Shown piece by piece: positions 34,300 through 37,956 of a stretch of DNA of 37,956 nt. This stretch comes from Mycoplasmopsis agassizii (GTDB lineage: Bacteria > Bacillota_I > Bacilli_A > Mycoplasmatales > Metamycoplasmataceae), in the NCBI RefSeq assembly GCF_002276225.1, contig NZ_NQNY01000015.1:1-37956 (forward strand), written 5' to 3'. Numbering within the stretch: position 1 is the stretch's first letter; every line of letters starts with the position of its first letter. The notes below the pieces were generated by a model, which did not search any database, was not told the origin of the DNA, and worked only from the letters and a program-made list of their open reading frames with translations. The position numbers and the translations under genes are program-made.

Positions 34300-37200
34300 T
34301 TGTATATAAACCATTATTTTCGTTTGAGATGTGAGTACTATTTGGATAGTCAAAAAAATTATCTTCATTATATCTACCACCTAGATCATAAGGTGCGTAA
34401 TATTTCTTATAAGTTTGCTCATCTCAATCTCTAAAGAATTTTTGAGTATTACTGGTTGTTCCTATTTCTACAAAAGAATTACGCATTGAACTAGTTGCTG
34501 ATTTATCAGCAGCACGCCATGAAAAAATTCTTCTAGATCCATCTCTAGTATTTGTCCCAGGATAACCAGCCATGTATGAGTTTGTTCGATCATCCGTTCT
34601 AGGGTTTAGGTCAAGCGCTTTAAATCATGATTTCTGTTCTTCATTAGGTTTTTGTAGAATTTCATAAAGGGCAGGTCAACTTTTCTTTAAATCAGAATCC
34701 TTAAATACCATTTTGACAAGTACTAAATCAGGACCCATTATTTGATAGGTATATTCATTGTTTTGTTCTTCTCTTTTAATACCACCTCCAATATTTTTAT
34801 TTAACTGAGCACCACTATTTTTTTCAATATGTCCTACTGTATATTGAGGCATATAGATGATACTATTAATGAAATTTTTACGTGTTTCAGTTATTCATGT
34901 TGGATCATTATCAGTCGCGTTTAATTTGGTTCTACCTTCTCCATCTTTAAACATTTGACTTGAAAAATTAACTACATTATTACTGTAAAATTTATTTCAG
35001 TCGCTAGGCACAATTTGATTTTGATATGGATAACTGCTATGCTCGGCGTAGGAATCATTATTGTATTTATTAGAAGATATTAAATCGCTAGAAGCAATAT
35101 TATTAGTTTTTGAATAATCATCTATTTTAAATTTTGTTCATGTGAATGAATAAAAACCTGAATTTTTTAATCAACTATTTTGCTTATTTATCGCTTTTTG
35201 TGCATCTTCTTCTCATTGTTTAATATTTTCTAGTTGTTTTTTAAAATTTTTAATTTTGTCCTCTGCATTTGGATCATCTTTTAGCATTTGCTGATAATTC
35301 TGTTCATTAATTCCAGGGTAATCTTTATAGTCATCTCGAGTTTTTGCTCATTCTTCTATTGGTTTTTGTTTAGATACCTTACCACTGAATTGATATCCCC
35401 GAAATCCATAAGAGACTTCAGTACCTGCTAATGTTCCAATGTCTAAAACATGTTTATTAGTAGCCATTATGAAGGCATGCTGTCCACTAGGAAGGCTTGG
35501 GTCAACAATTTTATCGACAAGCCAGGCTGTACCACCTGAGCCAAAAATACGAGAAAATTTTAATCCATAATTTCCTCTTGTTCCAAAATAATCTTTAGCT
35601 TTATCAGGTTTATCCTTTCAATAAATACTTTTAAAATTTTTTATATTATTCTCTAACCTTGTCTTATGAATTTTTCATGTATCATTTTTTTCATCATCAT
35701 ACTTATCATTTTCATCAAACCATCCTGCGTAAGTTCAGGTTAGCGAAATTGATCGGTCGCTTAAAAACTTAATATAATCATAATCATTTTTTAAGTCAAC
35801 ATTTGTTTTATCTAGATCAATTTTGAAAGCTTTATCTTCTGTACCTTTTTTATAGGTTACATACAAAGTCATAGTTCCTGTTTTATTAGAAATAGCATCT
35901 GCATAAAATTTTATATTACTAATATCACTAGCAACTTCTTGAAATAATTTCAGGTTTTTATCTTGATCTTTTATGTCATTTTCAAAAACGTGATCGGATA
36001 AAATAGACTTTTTATTAAGTCTAATTTCATCACTCAGAGTAATTAATTTTCATCCAAACATTTTTGGATTTTGACCCATCTCATTATTATTAACAAGATG
36101 TTTTAGTGAATTTAAATCGAATTTTAAATCACTTTCTTGCATCTCCACTGCACGATCTTTAACTGCTTGTTCTGGTTTAAGAGGTTGTGGTGCTTCAGAA
36201 ACATTATCTAGATTAGTTCCACTTCCTGCTATGTTTAAATAATTGCGAGTCGCAATGATTTTTTGGTTATATCAAAAATTGTATGATTGAGCAAATGATT
36301 GATTTGGATTTAATTTAAAACTATTAGCAAGGATTTCATCTCTTTGCTCTTTTGCACTGTTAAAAGTATTTTGATTGGGATTTCATTCAGGAGCATCTAA
36401 ATTAGGAATTGGTCGTTGAAAATCTTCTCATTTAACTCGACCTTTAACACTCTCGTTTTGTGCTGTTCAAACATTGCTTTTTCTTTCGCTAGTTAATCTA
36501 GTTTCAATATCGTAAAGATAATCATTAGTTGTTGGTAAACCTGAATTTAATTCAGTTTTAATTTCATAACCTTGAAATTTTTTTAGATCAGTTTCAAATT
36601 TTTGTACGTAATTCTTTGGAGGTAGTACTGGTTTAGAAGGTGTATCCTTAGGTGGAGTTACAGGTAATTCAGGCTTAACTTTTGGAGGTGTAACAGTTTC
36701 AGGTGGATTAGGATTTTCTGCAGGTGGTGTAGTTTGATCTGGAGGCGTTGGTTCACCTTGAATAGGTGTAGTTATAGGTTTTTCTGGAGCAGTTTTTGGT
36801 GGTTCAACAGTTACAGGTGGATTAGGATTGTCTGTTGCAGGCGGTGTTTCAACAGGGGGATTAGGATCATTAACTGGCTGACCACTAGGAGGGTTTGGTT
36901 TATCTTTTTTAGGATCTGGATTATCACTAGGTGGAGTAGGTGTATCTTTTTTAGGATCACCATTAGGTGGTTTAGGACTCTGTGTTTGTGAAGTTTGCTT
37001 TAAATCAACAATTTTAATTGTCTTGTTTTTAACATCTTCAGCTTTACTTACACTTAAATAAATTGTTAAAGAAGAATTAGATTTATCAACAATTGATAAA
37101 GTAATTTTAGAAATTTTATAACCATCTTTTAAAACATCTTCAAAGACTTTTTTATTAGATTGATCTAATAAATTTAAGAAAGATGTTTGAACATCTTTAT

Positions 37201-37399
37201 CTAAATTTTGCAGTTTGTCTTTTAATTTATTTAGTTCATTATTTTCTAAATTTGCTTTAACTTCTGCAGGTAAGTTTTTAATAATTGTTTCTGCATTTGT
37301 AGTTGGATGTGCAGGTTGTTGTGTACAAGCAATCGTTGCAAAAACTGCAAACGATGCAAGTGGCAATGACATAATAGTTAATAATTTTCTTCTTTTCAT
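34007..37399 (-). CDS. Trypsin-like lipoprotein protease (DUF31 / MIP type)
   Basis: 1130 aa starting MKRRKLLTIMSLPLASF with lipobox VFATIAC near residue 25, so exported and lipidated. Residues about 30-140 form a small domain and about 142-270 are a Pro-rich linker (repeated PNPP/PKKD/TPP motifs). The large C-terminal part has a chymotrypsin-fold protease core: GSGGTAWLV, then the His motif ATNKHVLD (His650), GPDLVLVK (candidate Asp891) and GNSGSMVV (Ser1054). This is the layout of the DUF31 family, which includes MIP, the protease that cuts antibody captured by MIB; no MIB-like gene is in the window, so the IgG target is only a possibility. AAGGG lies upstream of ATG; the promoter carries a poly(A) tract. 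A paralogue with the same 3' end follows upstream. Confidence 0.88.
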
Positions 37400-37437
37400 A
37401 AATAAGCCCTTAGTAAAGATTTTTCTCTTCTAATTCA

Positions 37438-37463
37438 ATTGTATGCCCGTTTTTTTTTTTTTT
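37438..37463 (-). promoter_or_regulatory. Protease promoter with 14-nt poly(A) tract
   Basis: On the minus strand TACAAT (37438-37443) is a good -10 box, about 39 nt before the ATG. Six nucleotides upstream of it is an uninterrupted run of 14 A (T14 on the plus strand, 37450-37463), which fills the space where the -35/-10 spacer and -35 should be. No clear -35 is visible. Length changes of this tract would alter promoter geometry. Confidence 0.65.
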
Positions 37464-37627
37464 GTTTTAGCGAAAAAGCCACATTTTTGTACATTTTTGC
37501 CATAAATATGCTATTTTTAAAAAATTTTAATTTCTAATTTAAATAAAGAAAATTAATAATTAGTTTAATTTAAAACAACTGACTAGTAATTAATTAGCAA
37601 GCCTATCTAAAATTATTAAAAGCAATA

Positions 37628-37955
37628 AAAAAACAACACTTGTAAAAAGTGTTGTTAAATGACTATTTAGGATCACTAGGATTTAGATTAAGTGTTTTAA
37701 TACCTTTTTTCTTTAAAATTTCAATCAGTTCTAATCTAACATTAGGGCGCTGATTTTCTAAAACATTTGAACGTGCATAAGGATCATGCTGAATTAAATG
37801 ATGTACAGAAGTTCTAGCTCCGCCTGGTAAATTTGGAATAAAGGCATATAAAATCCCATAGTTTTTAAAGTTAGCATCAACTACCATTGAACCAGAATTA
37901 CCTGGGTTAGCATGATCTCCTGAATATAAACTTTCAGTTGCTGATAAAACTGTTG
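37628..37955 (-). repeat. 328-bp perfect repeat, copy 2
   Basis: Second copy of 33972-34299, identical over its full visible length and still continuing, with differences, beyond the window edge. Confidence 0.92.
37632..37656 (-). terminator. Terminator of the second protease gene
   Basis: Same AACAACACTT/AAGTGTTGTT hairpin as at 33976-34000. Confidence 0.85.
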
Positions 37956-37956
37956 A
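37663..37956 (-). CDS. 3' end of a second DUF31/MIP-type protease gene
   Basis: The last 98 codons of a gene that continues past the right edge. The visible protein is identical to the end of the neighbouring protease, including the GNSGSMVV motif with the catalytic Ser; the outermost visible codon shows Thr to Ser. The two genes are in tandem, so this is a recent duplication or a pair kept alike by gene conversion. Whether the rest is full length cannot be seen. Confidence 0.88.
   Translation of the reverse strand, partial: STVLSATESLYSGDHANPGNSGSMVVDANFKNYGILYAFIPNLPGGARTSVHHLIQHDPYARSNVLENQRPNVRLELIEILKKKGIKTLNLNPSDPK

Noticed and set aside
36660-36975. Proline-rich repeat region as a CRISPR or DNA repeat array
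   Set aside because: The short repeats are in-frame coding repeats (PNPP, TPP, PKKD) of a linker with irregular spacing.
36734-36991. Plus-strand Trp/Arg-rich ORF
   Set aside because: Antisense of the proline-rich linker of the protease, which produces such a composition.

Overview
The window reads as a chromosomal segment of a mycoplasma, most likely of the hominis/bovis side of the group (Mycoplasmopsis or Metamycoplasma-like; the genus is an inference). DNA is very AT-rich. UGA is read as tryptophan: conserved proteins (EF-G, S7, enolase, pyruvate kinase, endonuclease IV) only read through if TGA is sense, and S7 ends in the family-typical ...HFRW with that Trp written TGA. Most genes therefore look broken under the standard code, and several were assembled here by joining same-frame segments across TGA codons. 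No tRNA, rRNA, CRISPR array or transposase was seen.

Layout. 1-2241: edge of a minus-strand gene, then two plus-strand surface proteins (456-1769, 1756-2241). 2327-3496 (minus): an orphan type I restriction specificity subunit (hsdS). 3676-6679 (minus): the classical rpsL-rpsG-fusA operon with its promoter at 6759-6788 and terminator at 3633-3658. 7108-14146 (plus): three surface-protein loci. Two lipoproteins (7108-8186 and 8612-11295) each carry a frameshift just after the signal peptide. The third is an intact membrane-anchored 829-aa protein (11657-14146). 14191-17632 (minus): an unknown 180-aa protein translationally coupled to an ABC-F ATPase, then a two-TM protein. 17911-22048 (plus): enolase, a small membrane protein, pyruvate kinase (two lower-glycolysis enzymes side by side) and a small anchored protein. 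22091-25305 (minus): endonuclease IV overlapping a LacI-type regulator, an unknown 313-aa protein and a small surface protein. 25647-33887 (plus): one giant 2746-aa protein with an N-terminal SGNH/GDSL hydrolase domain and about nine tandem repeats of ~210 aa. 34007-37956 (minus): a 1130-aa lipoprotein with a trypsin-like DUF31/MIP-type protease core and a proline-rich linker, followed by the 3' end of a near-identical paralogue.

How it fits together. Housekeeping blocks (translation, glycolysis, DNA repair) alternate with surface-exposed or secreted proteins, the normal arrangement in a wall-less parasite. The surface loci hold the interesting signals: two frameshifts in low-complexity post-signal regions, a 14-nt poly(A) tract next to the -10 box of the protease gene (an arrangement known to drive phase variation in M. 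hyorhinis vlp genes), a 328-bp perfect repeat between protease paralogues, and the giant repeat protein. The best candidates for undescribed biology are the repeat architecture of the giant SGNH protein and the possible on/off switching of the protease.
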